64,000 nt of DNA from Trachythela sp. YZ-2020 (GCA_016169945.1 JADLSH010000393.1:5287501-5351500); one strand, 5' to 3'. Positions 1 through 14,100 are shown, numbered from the stretch's first letter. The notes: generated from the sequence alone by a model not told the origin. Translations and numbers: made by a program.

Positions 1-302
1 TCTGAAAAATGGAATCCAACCAAATATATCTGGTTGCATGGATTCAATTCCCTGTTGTGAGTATAACATATATGGTCAACCAGTCAATTGTCCTTCAGAT
101 TCCTTTCTTGGTTCCAGGCTTTAGACCATACATTGCATATATAGCCCAGACTCGAGGTTTTCCACTTAAAATTTATTCACTGAAAATATAATATGTAAAC
201 TACACATGTGTTATAAAAGTGTTAAAATGCTTATCTCAAATGTTCTCGCTCATCAATATATACTTTATAAAAATATATATATATTTTCATGTATGTTTTC
301 AG

Positions 303-1975
303 ACAACATCACGCAAAAAGATATGTGGTAATTGCTCTGCAGCTGTGGGCAACGCCTGTAAGCGGTGTTCGAGCTGTGGGGAACCGATACCGAAGAAGCA
401 GTGTGACACTCCACTTCCACAGTTCACCACCGTTACAAAACAGAAAGGTCTTTTAATGAAAAGGGTAAGCAAAAGGTGTTCCACGCAAAACGAACTATTA
501 GTTATTCAGAAAACCATGTCTTGAAAATGAAATGTTTATGTTCCAATCTGTTCCGTTTTTCATATGTTGCATGCGTACATCTGTGGTAAGATACTTTTTG
601 ACGAACCAGTTACAGTGTTAACGAAATGAGATTACTTATTACGAATATGCCCCTTTCTCAACCTTACATAACATATATCTATGTTTTAAATTAATGAAAT
701 AATGTTGCAACATGTAACATGTAATGGCATAATTGTTTGGGGATTAGCGTCAAAAAGCATCTACAATATCGGCTTGGAGCTTAATGAATTTTAAAACGAA
801 CAAAGACCATGCTGTCCTACCTTACTTATATTTAAACATGCCGTTTTTAAAATCCACCTATAACCTAATGATGTCTGTAACTGCTTTTGCTTCAATTGTT
901 TTTTCCATAACCCAATACTTCAAATCAAACCTTTCAGTTAGTTAGCTTTGAGCATCAAGCATTGTTCATACAGTTCCTTAAAAAACGTACGGGGAGGAAT
1001 TCCGCGATGTTTCTTTTCAGCAACAATTTCTTCATGTTTATACAATCTTTATGTTAGATCTTCTCCCAATTAATCATTTTTTTCATCATTAATCGAAAAC
1101 TCAAGTGTACACAATGATTTCTGATTATAATCAGTTTCTTCCTGGAATTGACAATTGTGACGAGATGGCATTGTCGATTTGATCAACTAGCAGCTGACGC
1201 GCGATTGTAATTATTTTTCTGCCAGAGTGGGAAAAATTGTACCGTCATTGGCTGTCAATTCAAGATAGGCCAATCAAATTGAGTTGTTACTTGCATGGCG
1301 ATACGATTAATTTATATCAATATAGATTGTTCGTAACGTCAAGCATTTATCGGTTGCAATGACGAACTGATGGGAGCAGCTCTAATCTGTCTACTTGTAA
1401 TTTATGAAAATAATTTTTCTAGTTTTATATAAAATAGTAATTCCTTTATTTTTGTGTTTTTGATTTTACAGGCGCGTACTCTTCATGACAATCATGGGTA
1501 CCATGTAGTGGTAATGTATTACCATCCGTCTGCAACTGGTGGTCCGACTGTGTGGGACTTCGATGGAACAGAGGGTTTGGGAACGGAATTCATTGCCGAG
1601 GGTGGAGTTACAGGAAAGGCTGTCCGGGATGTATTCAAGTGTGGGATGAAGCGCTTGCATCAGAAAAATCTCGATACGTCTACCTCCACTCCTTCTTCCA
1701 CCACCGACTCAATATCTACTTGCACTCTTCCTTCTTCCATTTCCGAATCAACATCTGTCACTGTATCTATGCCCTCCTCTACATCAATGCATTCCCTTAC
1801 ATCTGCATCAATTGTTTCCCCTCTTTCTACTTCTGTCTCTGCTTCTACTTCTGTCTCTGCTTCTACTTCTGTCTCTGCTTCTACTTCTTACCTCACTTCT
1901 ACTGGTGATTCCACCTCCACCACAACTTCCACTTGTGTCACTATATCGAGTACTCCTCCTACAACATTAACATAA
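303..1975 (+). CDS. Unrecognised two-exon gene 3' part: Cys-rich exon plus Ser/Thr-rich last exon
   Basis: Two open segments join cleanly. The first, 303-464, follows a pyrimidine-rich CAG and ends at AGG|GTAAGC. The second, 1472-1975, follows TTTTACAG and ends in TAA. The first is exactly 54 codons, so both sides of the 1007-bp intron are phase 0, which supports one transcript. The first exon carries a small zinc-ribbon-like cluster (ICGNC, then CKRCSSCGEPIPKK). The second begins with a compact 60-residue region (HGYHVVVMYYHP, VWDFDGTEGLGTEFIAEGG) and then becomes a Ser/Thr tail with an 18-bp repeat encoding SVSAST near 1841-1890. The start codon lies upstream and I could not place it. I do not recognise the family. 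A DNA- or RNA-binding zinc protein, or a domesticated element protein, are both possible. Confidence 0.5.
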
Positions 1976-4390
1976 TGATAACCATGAACTGTTCTAGCAT
2001 GAAAACGTACACACGTGTGAGTCTATCGAGACCTTAAATTCCACACATCCTTAAAACATATATTTAGAAATTGATGATTTTGGTTAAGATTTTGAGTTGC
2101 TTTCAATATTTTCGCCGCTGTTTTGCTTGACAAATTGTCTATTTACCATTCGTTACATAACTTTAGATTCCGTACACATATTAACAAAAAAAAGGTGTAT
2201 ATATAAACTTAACTTTCCTTTAATGTTTACATGGCAAAACAACAAAAGTCATTGTTGGTTTGTGGAAACAACACTGTCGTGAAACGCTTTGTTGAATACT
2301 TTTGCAAATAATAGACTAGGTCTGTGCATCCAATGACGCCTTCTGCGTCGTGATAAGATTGCACTTTAAATATTTAATCATTACTTGTAGCCAAGTCTGA
2401 ATGATTTAAAATATGCGAATCAAAGTAATCAACTGATCAATGATTTATTCAGTGCCACTTTGTGCTCTGTATAACATACTTTGTCCTCTGTGTTAAAAAA
2501 ATTTTGAAAGGTGCATCTAAGGGACTATTTTTGTGTAATTTAAAGGGAGCCGACCGTGCGAAAGCTCATTGTTCTTAGAGCAACGTTGTGCATATTTAAA
2601 CATTGCTGTATATTGGGGCTATTTGTGTAAAAACACAAATGATGATTGAACAATTGAATACTCTGATATACAAATTTTAAAACTTGAAGTCTCAGCTACA
2701 TGGTATCAGTCAACTGCAATTTTACTCCGACGCAGAACGCGTCATTTGGTGGTGCAGTCGACACTACGAATTGGTCTATTTTACGTGGCGTTCTCACAAA
2801 ACACTACAATTATAATAATGATATTTGTTTCCGTAACGAAAATTTTCATTGTTGTGTCTCACATTTTTTTAGAAATTGTCGTGCTTTGACAAACGAAGAC
2901 GTTTCCATTTTTGGCCATGGATGTTTTTCAGGGGATACCTACATGTACAGACTACATAACAGTTGTTATGTATAACGTTTGAAGTTATAGGGCTATGAGT
3001 TTCCGCTCCTTTTCAGGAATTTCATATTGCATTATAAGAATAGGTAATTGAACCTCCACTGTCCTTAAATAGTTGATATTATTTGTTCTTCGTATATGCA
3101 AGCATGGTATATAGTTAATGGTTTTCATAGGTTGTCAATATTCATAGGGTCAAAATAGACCATATTGTGAAATTTTTCAAATATCTAAAAGGCATGTGTG
3201 TATAATATCCATCCTTATTGAGTATATTCACAGATTTAGATTGTGTATGATTGGTAGATATAGGTATGGATCAGAATTATAGTATGTGATTATGTGTTAT
3301 TTTCCGATGGCTGAGGCACGTAAGAAGCGGGAAATGTTTCTCACACATTGCCGGGGGCCGATGAAAGTAGGGTGTAAGCGGGTGGGACAGGTAATATGAG
3401 CACATTTTGTCGCTCGTCCTAGCTTGAAAAAGGTGCCTACCCGCCCACCCCCTGTTTTACTGGGAAATGAGCAAAATGAATGGAAATTTCTATATTATGT
3501 GATATATATATGTTAGTGTAAAACGAGCAATTGTGATTTGTGTGAATAAACGTCAAGCTTGCGGCTGATAAGCCAAGCTCCCAGCGGTGTGTGAGAAGGC
3601 AGTATAATAGTAAATCTATAAAATTGAAGACATACAAGGAATTGCTTTTATTGATTCTATAAAGTATAATTGTAACAAAGACTATGTAAAACCTTATATC
3701 TACTGTCTGTATAAAGTGATATTTATTTTAAAAGTGTTGATGAGCATATTAAAAATTGTTACGTACTCTCTATTCATTTAACTAATTCGGTAGCCTTGTC
3801 ACTGAATCTGGTAGATATGAATCTGTAAAAGCCGGATAAATGTGGCTGGCGCTTTACAGGTTTGGCGCATATCTGCTTCTATAAGTGATAAGTGACTTTG
3901 ACATGTGGAGAAATTCATTCTTACAATTTCCTTCTTGATATTGGTTTGGAGATAAATGATAGCATTATTATTTTTTATGGTATTTTTTCACGTTAAAATT
4001 TAGTAATTACACAATATAAAGAGGCATTTATGTATAATTACTCAATTTTAACTTCAAAAATATGCATGATTTAGCATCGAAACTCCGTCATATATATGCT
4101 GAACAACTTAGTCTTAAAAAACAGCGCGACCATTCAAACATTTCCAATTAAACATTCTGACTCGAAGAACCGAGTTGAAAGCTTAATATTTAATGCTATT
4201 TTAAATCCAGAAAATTTCAACAAATCATATAGATATGACCTTGTGGTAAGCGAAAACTCTATATATTTTGGGCAATGGCAATGGTTACTTCTATTAACTT
4301 ACAGCTTTTATCTACACAAAATGTCATAGGAAAACATTGAATATCAATCAATTTCCTCATGGTACTCTTTCTTTTTGTTTTTTTATTATA
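1976..4390. other. Intergenic, no recognisable gene
   Basis: AT-rich sequence with only short chance ORFs. I see no coding segment with splice signals, no RNA gene and no strong repeat here. A C-rich stretch near 3440-3460 is simple composition. Confidence 0.5.
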
Positions 4391-6345
4391 GTATAGCTAT
4401 TCCGCAATCAAAACTATCGCTCAGCACATGACCAAGCTGATGCTTTTAATAGATATTTCCACCCAGTTTTCTCCCTTGATGACCAACACGTCATCTATTG
4501 ACAGAGATCTCTGTTGAAGAAGTTGAAAAACTCTTGCGTGAACTTGATCCAACTAAAGCGTGCATGTGGTCCTGATGCTTTTCCTTCCCGTAACTAAAAG
4601 AATGTGCCACTGAACTTGCTTTGTCCGTATATGTATACTTTTTAATAAGTCTATCTCTACTGGAACGTTTCCTCAGCAATGGAAAGAAGCCGATGTTGTA
4701 CCAATTAATCCATAAAAAACCCCGAAATTTTGTGACAAACTACAGACCGATTTCACTGCTTTGTGTCTTGTCAAAGGTGCTAGAACGTTGCGTCTTCAAC
4801 AGACTTATTGATTTTCTCTCGCATTCTCTATCGGATCACCAACATGGGTTCCTAAAAGGTCGCTCTACCGTAACCCAAATGCTTTGTTTTCTTCATAAGA
4901 TTGGTGAGGCTCTCGGTAACGCTTCCCAAACAGACATTATCTATCTGGATCTGTCCAAAGCATTCGACTCTGTATCACACTCTCGCCTGATCTACAAGTT
5001 ACACTCTGCTGGTATTAAAGGATGTCTGTTCTCCTGGCTCAAAGATTACCTAGCTAACAGGACGCAGCGAGTTCTTGTAAAAGGTTGCACCTCCACGCCT
5101 CTATAGCAGTAACTTCAGGACTACCTTAAGGCAGCATACTTGGGCAGCATAAATTATCTTCTTGACACCATATCTAAGGACACTTTCGTCTACCTGTTTG
5201 CTGATGACACAAAGCTAGCTAGAATCATCCAATCCCCATCTGATGTTAAAGAACTTCAGAAAGACATCACTGAAGTAAGTTCTTGGTCTCGGCACTGGTC
5301 GTTAAATCTCAACTTTGATAAGTCGCTCGTAAAAAGCAACCAGTGTACCGGCCAGTAACTATAGTATTGATAGCCACCTAATTGCGAAACCCAATTGTCA
5401 GAAAGATCTAGGCGTGTTAACCACTTCAGCTCTGAAATGGGAACTTTACGTGTCGCATGTCTGTACTAAAGTAGAAAATACAGGGATTTTTGCATAGAAT
5501 TTCAGATTCTCGTTTCAGCATTGAAGCCAAGAGATCTCTATATCTAAGCTTAGTCCGTTCCCACCTGGGCTATGCCAGTGAAGTTTGGTCTCCACTCTCT
5601 GGCAAGAATTTACGCATGGTTGAAGGGATTCAAAGACGCGCTACTAAATTTATTCTTGGGTATTACAACCAAAATCAAAATTACAAGAATAGACTTTTAA
5701 CATTGAAACTTCTGCCTATTTGCTATTGGCACGAAGTTAAAGACCTTGTTATCTTCTTTAAACTGATTAATGGTTTCTACAACGTTGACATATCTAACTT
5801 CGTAAAGCCTAAAGTATTGGTGAAATCAACCAGAAACAGTTGCTCTCTTGATTTTGTGGTTCCAAAATGTAAAGCCTCTCTCTTTTAAAAAAGTTACTTC
5901 GTTCGAAATGCAAAACTCTGGAATAGTCTACCTACTTCAACCCGTTGCCTCTCATCAGTTATTTCTTTCAGATCTGCAGTCTACTACCACTACAAGTCTG
6001 CACTGGACTCTACTTTTGACTGTGACAATATCTCTACCTGGAAATCTGTTTGTTTGCTATAAATGTCTATCCACTCGTAATCTGGCCTCTTCAAATTAAA
6101 AACGCTGTTAACTGTTTCTACTATAATAATTGTAATATTATTGTATTGTTAATTAACTGTGTTTTATTGTTGTGCATTGTATTATATTTTGTTATCACTG
6201 TTAGCTTATATCATTATTAATAGAATCTTTGGCAGTTTACCTTGCTAGGCATGTACCTGTTATAAACTTGCCTCGTTGTGCATGTAATAATTTTTTTTTG
6301 TTTACTTATTGTACAATGGATGCTTAATAAATAACTAAATCAATA
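4391..6345 (+). mobile_element. 5'-truncated CR1/jockey-like LINE with dead reverse transcriptase
   Basis: Frames in 4411-4620 give a typical pre-RT segment (ADAFNRYF, then VEEVEKLLRELDPTKA). From 4690 to 5106 the RT fingers and palm follow: NYRPISLLCVLSKVLER, then the first catalytic Asp in YLDLSKAFDSVSH. The active-site FADD box is at about 5203-5214, and the thumb/C-terminal part (SLVRSHLGYASEVW, then QRRATKFILGYYN) is at 5490-5888. The reading frame changes several times. The segment between SGLP and the FADD box carries a TAA and has lost most of the GVPQGS-to-YIND region, so the enzyme cannot be made. The 5' half (endonuclease) is absent, as expected for target-primed truncation. The 3' tail of repeated TTGT-rich sequence ends near 6345. 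Clade assignment is from memory of motifs only. Confidence 0.85.
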
Positions 6346-6365
6346 TATCCCTATATTATACAATA

Positions 6366-7229
6366 CTGTACGAAACAAAAGGTAAAAAGCAATTTCGCCA
6401 TTTTTGGATAACGAACTACTTTCAATTAAACATTTTGTTGTAGTTACTATTTAATCAAATTATTCAGACAGTTGAATGGGAGAAATGACGCAGTACTGCT
6501 ATATTTCATTTAATCTCGCAATCTGCTATACCCTTTCATTTAATCTAATTTTTCAATGTCTAGAAATTTCTCTATGTTACTTTCATTGACTTGCAGTTTG
6601 GTATACAAAATATTGAAAATATTGAAGTTGGTTATCCAAAATTGCTCTTTCGTTTCGTACAGTGTTATATAGGGCTATACATGGTGCTGTGAGAAAATGA
6701 CCATATTGTCATAGTAACAGTTAGATGACATAAATGTTTCTGAAATTTCTATATATTGCTTCACTTGGCTAAGTAGTTTTGTGCACAAAATTTCAGGTGA
6801 AAATATTGAATGTAAGTTGGATATCCAAAATTGCTCTTTCGTTTCGTACAGTGTTATATAGGGCTATACATGGTGCTGTGAGAAAATGACCATATTGTCA
6901 TAGTAACAGTTAGATGACATAAATTTTTCTGAAATTTCTATATATTGCTTCACTTGGCTAAGTAGTTTTGTGCACAAAATTTCAGGTGAAAATATTGAAT
7001 GTAAGTTGGATATCCAAAATTGCTCTTTCGTTTCGTACAGTGTTATATAGGGCTATATATGGTGCTGTGAGAAAATGACCATATTGTCATAGTAACAGTT
7101 AGATGACATAAATTTTTCTGAAATTTCTATATATTGCTTCACTTGGCTAAGTAGTTTTGTGCACAAAATTTCAAGTGAAAATATTGAATGTAAGTTGGTT
7201 ATCCAAAATTGCTCTTTCGTTTCGTACAG
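6366..7229. mobile_element. Non-autonomous element with TA flanks and inverted ends
   Basis: The left end reads CTGTACGAAAC at 6366 and the right end GTTTCGTACAG at 7229, a perfect 11-bp inverted repeat, flanked on both sides by TA (6364-6365 and 7230-7231). The similarity continues inward less perfectly: 'caatttcgccatttttggataac' on the left answers 'gttatccaaaattgctctttcg' on the right. TA flanks fit the Tc1/mariner group. There is no transposase inside. Most of the interior is a 189-bp tandem repeat. Confidence 0.7.
6634..7229. repeat. 189-bp tandem repeat, about three units, each carrying the element's own end
   Basis: The phrase 'atccaaaattgctctttcg' recurs at 6634, 6823, 7012 and 7201, a constant 189-bp spacing. 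Units are nearly identical; a few single-base changes separate them. Each unit contains GTTTCGTACAGTGTTATATAG, an internal copy of the terminal inverted repeat. Confidence 0.9.
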
Positions 7230-7271
7230 TATTCGTACACTTACCGGTTTATCTTCTGATATTTCAACCAA

Positions 7272-7980
7272 TTTGTAACCTCTTCTATTTTGGGCCTACA
7301 CCAAGCGAGAAATTTTGAAAAAAAGGTCTCCTTTCATGGTTTCGAAGCTAGCTTACTCATAGACAACAACGAGTTGTTCTTCATGGCGTTTGTTCTGACT
7401 GGCTTCCAGTTACGTCTGGTGTACCACAAAGCTCTATACTCGGTCCGTTACTGTTCCTGGTGTATTGCAACGACGCCCAAGATTATATTCAGGCTAAATC
7501 AACGCTCGCGGTCAATAATTGAAAATGTTCAGCGGCGAGCGACCAAGTTTATTCTGAACTACCCAAAGGCTGATTAAAACGAATCTCCTTGATCCAGGCT
7601 ATAAATCACGACGCAATTACGATGAAAACAATTTCAACTTTCTGATAAAACATAAACAGGGCTACTTTAGGACTTCGTTTTGTATAAGGTCGGCAAATCT
7701 GTGGAACAGTCTTCAGAACCAGTCTGCATAAATTCTATAATGCTAAATTACCATCATACAGCCCTCCTGGCTGTATTTAACTTTATATTATATAGTTTAT
7801 AGTTGTTAGTTTAAATATTTGTACTAATTGATAGGGGCATCTAGGGGTAAGGTGTCAATTGGGACGCAAGTCCTGTTCCTTTCTCCAGTCACGTCCATGT
7901 TATATTGTAAGAATGTTATTTAGTGTTGCTTGTTTGAACATATGTAAATTGTTACGAATTATTATTAAATTAAATTAATA
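7272..7980 (+). mobile_element. Second LINE remnant, internally deleted
   Basis: Across 7365-7490 one frame reads SGVPQSSILGPLLFLVY, the conserved RT block before the catalytic box. It is followed directly by a C-terminal piece (IIENVQRRATKFILNY) at 7515-7560 and then by RSANLWNSLQNQ near 7690. The DD box and most of the thumb are missing, so this is an internally deleted copy. It is related to, but distinct from, the LINE at 4.4-6.3 kb. The 3' part to about 7980 is non-coding. Confidence 0.7.
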
Positions 7981-8169
7981 TAGCTCTTTCATTGTGTACA
8001 TGTAAATAGCCTATTGTCAGGGCCATGTACTGGAATTGAACCAGCCTGCCGAAAGACGGCAGCCATTCATAGCATTTGTGTTTTGACTGCTATTTGAGCT
8101 ATAAATTTAAATAGATCTACCATAAATATTAAAGAAAATATGATAGTACCACGAGTCAAGAGTTATAGT

Positions 8170-11100
8170 TTAAAACTTGCATAAGATAATTGAGTTGTTC
8201 AAGTTTTCATCTTCAGGTAAATTGAGTTCAGCTTTTAATGCAGAAAACGCATCTCTAGCTTCTGTTTTTTTCTTTTCCGTCTTGAAAGAAATATTATATA
8301 AATCAACATGAGAATAAACCTACAACTGTACAAGATAATCAAGCTACTATGGAAACATTCTTGGTCTACAGTTGGGTATATATTTACATTTAGAGACAAA
8401 CCACAAATACTAATTATCCCAAATTACTGTATGTCTACTTGTGCTGTACGTGGGAGACAGTGACACTGTATAAACGAAATATATTTATTATACGTAAATG
8501 AAATATTTTCAGTTTCGTTAATGACTGGTTCAGTCGCAGTATACACCATACACTTGTTTTTTTTTAAGACAATAATAGATGAAGATAAATATTATAGACA
8601 ATAAAGACGTAAGAACCTTTCTCAATCGAATAACCAATGACTTTGGCAAGTTTAATATTTTCCTCTTGTTCCAACTAAGTAGATATTCCGTGATGCACTC
8701 CTCTCGTCCTTAAAGAAAAATAGTAAAGTAATATATCTAGTACAGCGTACAGTGATAACGCGAGGCTATTAAGGACGTCACCGATAATGTATCATGTACG
8801 CATTCTGAATGTATACTATGTTGTACACATTCTATACTAGTTAAACAATAGGTACCAGACGCTGTCATATTCTTGGTAGTTGATCCGAGTCTTGATAGAT
8901 ATGAGTTGATCTGCTCCACTTCTTCACCAGCAGTTGCTGAAGCACCCTCTTTCCATCTTCCACTCCAAATCACCTGATTGAGAAAAAAGTGATTCAGGGC
9001 TTTTGGTATAGAGATGTATTCTACGGCAATATGTATAGAGGATCGGACATGAATATTGCCGCCGTTTGCTGAATTAACTAAACTCTTAGATTTTGTAATA
9101 ATAATCCCTGAATAAACCTAATTGTATACTCCATACAGATCACTCAGCATAAGAGGTTTTGGAATTTCATCTTGAATTTCAAAGAATGTAAAATTCTGGA
9201 AAAACTCTAAGAGTCATACTCTAAACCTTTTCAATCAATTCAGTATTTTGGCAATAGTCGTATATAATCAATCGTAATCAACTGTAAACATACTTGACAT
9301 GACCAGCTGTGTGATTTCCCATGCATAATCGACAGTGCGGGTGTAATATCTGTCAAGACACTCTTGCTCTCTGCTGGTGTAACACGCTGAGCCCATGGCC
9401 AATACTTACATATAACATCTTCCCACATAAACCTCACATTATTTGATTGAAGAAAATGCATATGTAAGTAGTGGGCATAACCATAAATTTCCCCTCGAAA
9501 CATGTTAAGAGCAGCTTGAGCAATTGAGTGCCTGCACCCGGCAACTTCCAGACCATTCTCATCTTGGTGTTTTTTTTATTTGGAAACAACTTTTGCTGCT
9601 TTCCAGTGGGTATCACCACAAGAGCTATCTTCATTCTGCAAAAATTACAAGAAGTTACACATATGGTTTACCATTTAAAACATCCCCATTCTTATTCCCC
9701 ATTAACCATTTTATACCTGAGTTGAATTTGAACCTAAACTTCTAATATGACAGTCCACATCTGTGTTGTTTGCAATCATTTCATGCCAATAGTAAGACTC
9801 GGCAGGACCTCTATTTAAAAAGTACATGCATATCACTGACAATATTGTACATTGTTATATTATACAGTATAACTAGAGGGCACTCGAGATTGCCTACTGT
9901 ACCTCTGCCAGCATAATAACTAAGGGCCTGTTTATATGATCCTGTCTAGGCGGGACGGGACGGTTCCATCCCGGCTAGCCGGGAAACTCGCTTAGGCGGG
10001 ATGGCGCGTTTATATGGACAAAATACATTGCCGGGATGAAGCCAGTTAGGTGCTTGACATCATATTTTCTTGCAGAAAAGAGATTTACGCCTGCTGAGAA
10101 GAAAAGTTTATCCCGCCTGGCCGGGATAGAGTGTTTATATGGGAATTAAATTTTCGGCCCGGCTAGGCAGGATCCTGGCAACAGATGCCGGGATCCCGTC
10201 TAGGCGGGATAGATGCGGGATCATATAAACACTCAATAGAGTTTATATTACAGGTGTGATCTTGGCAACTATCCCGTCCCGCCTAGCCGGGATCATATAA
10301 ACAGGCCCTAAAGTAAGTTTTGACCCATCGTCTTGTTCACATTTCTCTAAGCAGGCAAAGTCTTTTAAAGCTCCCAAGAGAACTTCATTGTTGTGATATG
10401 CATTGTTAAATCACAATGGAGAACATAATCTTTTGTAATTTGTATAATTGGAATTTGCCTGGCAGCAAGATATAAACAAGGCAGGGGTTCTAATGAGCAC
10501 AATTATACATGTACTAATTAACATGCATGCAGTTCTGTTCAGCCGTTTGTAAATTTCTTTCAGAACGTCCAATTTTCATAAAAACTGAATCTTTAATCAA
10601 TATTTCCTTGGCCCATTAGCTCAGCGAATTTTTCGCGTTAAAATGTTTGATTTTTTGAGTTATGATGCTCACATGCAGACACACACATACATACACAGAT
10701 ACTGTATACACACATAACATACAAACCAGGTGAAAACATACTGCATACCCTCCTGGAGGAGGTAATAACGTTACGGTACCAGTACTAGATTTTCACTGTA
10801 TATACCGTACTTGCTCTATCTTATATGATATCGAGAACTCTTTGGCATTTCGTGAACCAAAACACGCTCATGTACTTACTGTATTAAAGCCATAAAATGT
10901 CAACTCTTTAAGAACAAACCTTGGTACTTTGTTGAATCTGTACACCTTTTGATTACCATCAACATGACATGAATGCTGATCAACACTACAAGGAGGACAC
11001 TTTTTCCAATCCTGTTCACGTAGAATGTCCATCTCATATTGGCAGTAGCACCACTCTGCAAACGCTTTTCTAAATGTAACTGGGTTGATGACATCTGCCT

Positions 11101-14100
11101 ATGAGTAATGACAAAAAATCATATAATTATCAACTTTTAGAAAACATATATAGTAGTACTGTACATGCCCAATGGCATTGCGGAGCAATGGGCAACACTG
11201 TCAATACTATTAAAATAAAAATATATACACCTATTTAGATCCAAACATTTGTCCTTAAAAGCCATTCTAAAATTCAAAACAAGTTTGTACAGTAAAATGT
11301 ATTTTTTGACATGTTCCAAAATTTCATGACTGTTAAATCTAATTATAAAGAAAGAATTGTCATGAATACTTTCCAAAATGTGACAACTTTGAACACAAAA
11401 ACCTTACATCCAAGACCATTGCAATTGTTAAATGTATCAAATGGACAAATGATTAAATAGAACGTACTATTTCACATTTTGAAATAAACATTACCATTAA
11501 AAGTGGTTTAACTATAACTTAAATACAGTAACAATATGCATTTACCATGTTTGTCTTGCTCCACTCGCTCCCCAAACAATTAATTTAAGAATTAAGTCAG
11601 AAGGCATAACAGGCAATACAAGTAACAGACTTTAAGGACTTAACTCCCATGTTACTATTCCGACTTAACAGGTGAAAATTATGTACTCACCCTTCTCTTT
11701 GAACTTGAAATATCTTCCAAACTTTTCAAAAATGAAGATTGTGATGATCCAGGCATGCGCTTTCTAAAAGCATCCCATAAATTGAAAACCTCTTGGCTAA
11801 ATAGATAGTTTACATTTTCAGGACTACCAGGCCACCAACCACTCTCAATGATACTGGTAACAGAAATTGGAGACCACTGCCAATTACATGATGGACATTG
11901 TACTGTAAACCAGGTCAAGTCATATCGTCCTGTGAGAAATACAGTAACTATATATTATAATTAAAATGGGATTAATGAATAGCAATTTATTATATATCTG
12001 ATGGAGCAAAGTCTTTACAGTGAAAGCTATAGCAATTACCCAGCTGTATCTATTAATGAACTTACCCAAGGTGCTGTAAATAATATTAATGGCACATTTA
12101 TATGTGCACACATTATAGATACTACTTATATTAATACTTGACATGATTTTTGCAGATCGAACATTTACTCAAAAATATTTGGAAAAGCTATTTAATTATA
12201 ATTTAAATTTATATTTGCAATGATATATACTTCTCAAACTGATAGTCATAATTATGTTGCAGTATCACTACATACCAATCTTTCTGATAAACTACAAACC
12301 TTGGGTTGTGATCATTATCACAGGAGATCTATTTGGACTTTTTATGGTAGGAGTGTTGCAAGCCTGGCATGACAATGGATAGAGAAGAGGACATGATCTT
12401 TCTACAAATTGAAAAGGCCATATATTAATATCCTCAAAAATATACTAGTTTGTTCTGTTGTAAATCATGAGACATAAAAAATAATACATAGATCTGTCTT
12501 ACCAAGGAGTACTACTGGTACTAAGCTGCCAACAATACTATTATGATATAATTATACAATACATATTGTATGCTCTTATACAATACATATTGTAATGTAA
12601 AAGTTATATACCATCAGTGCTTACCAATGGTACAGAGCAGTTGGTCACATGAAACTGATTCGGTTGGGCGGATATACTGGAAATGACCATTTAACCACAC
12701 TTCTCGATCATGGAAAGGTTTATACTGGTGAATTTCGTCATCACAATCATTACAAATATACCTCGAAACACCACATTGCCTGCATCTCAACACAGCCTCA
12801 TTTTCATTGCATCTACAACATAATATTGGTGAAGTAGGAGGCGCAAATGAACAAATGGTAGCATGAAATATGTGCTCCCTAACACTTTCCCAATTTTCCT
12901 CTCGGTTTTCCATTCTCCTTTGCCATGCTGAAGGACCTGTTGTAAGTTCTCCAACAACTGAGCGACAGTTTTCAACAATTCTTGCAAGATCTGAAAAGAT
13001 AGAGTTCTAAGATTGTTATTTGTACATAGACATTTCTTCACTTTCAATAAGATTTTGATAGTTTAAATTAAGTACATAGTAGCTACTTAGCAACATAGTT
13101 GACAACTATATATTTGCTCTATCAATATGATATCGAGAAATGTTTGGCATTTCGTGAACCAAAACATGCTCATAATTTAAAATATATACAGTATGAAACC
13201 ATTCTTACCATCGTCCTCATTTGATGGTTCCTCAGGAACAAAAGTATCTTGCAAATCTATAGAAGTGCTTGGCAAGTCCTCATCTAGTAACGATAAGTTA
13301 AATATAACTGGCACAGGAGCAACATACACTCTTCTGAAAAGTGTGCACTTTGGCTATATAGAGCAACTTTTCCTTTATTAAGATCTTGGCTTTAAATACT
13401 TTTATTGTGTTGTTACATAACATTTTATAACCTTATGGTTTTAAAAAGCTAGAAAGCTCTAAAACCAAGATCTCAATCACAAAAGAGGCTTCATATAGGA
13501 GCTAGGGTGGGTTAATGTAAATAGGGAGTCCATTGATGAAATTAGAATATATTTGGCATGTTTTGCCATTAAAAGCAATTATGAAAAATATTTTTCTGTA
13601 ATAGTGGAGTGGTTTTATCGAGAGGCAAAGCTAAATGGGCAAAACAACATATATATATATACTGTAAAGCAACAAAAATAAACCATGCATATGATATACA
13701 AAATATTAAATTTTGTTTGGCATCTCACTCGATTGAATAATAGTTGAAGGGTTTTTGTAGATGGAAAATATAGAGTGTAAATTCTATACGTTTATTAGAC
13801 CTAACCAGGAACAGCTGCGAAAAATGCAACTACAGGTCCCTGGCAGGAATTGAACCTGCGGCCCTGCGATTCCGGTGCAGCGCTCTAACCAACTGAGCTA
13901 CAGAGTCCAGCTGTCGAGCTCTAACCACAAGTTCATGTATATATATGATGGTAATGCCATGTTAGGTTATGGGTAAATATTAAATTTTGTTTGGCATCTC
14001 ACTCGATTGAATAATAGTTGAAGGGTTTTTGTAGATGGAAAATATCGAGTGTAAATTCTATACGTTTATTAGACCTAACCAGGAACAGCTGCGAAAAATG

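Noticed and set aside
10676..10730. ACAC/ACAT run as a regulatory feature
   Set aside because: Ordinary simple-sequence repeat in an intron; nothing ties it to regulation.
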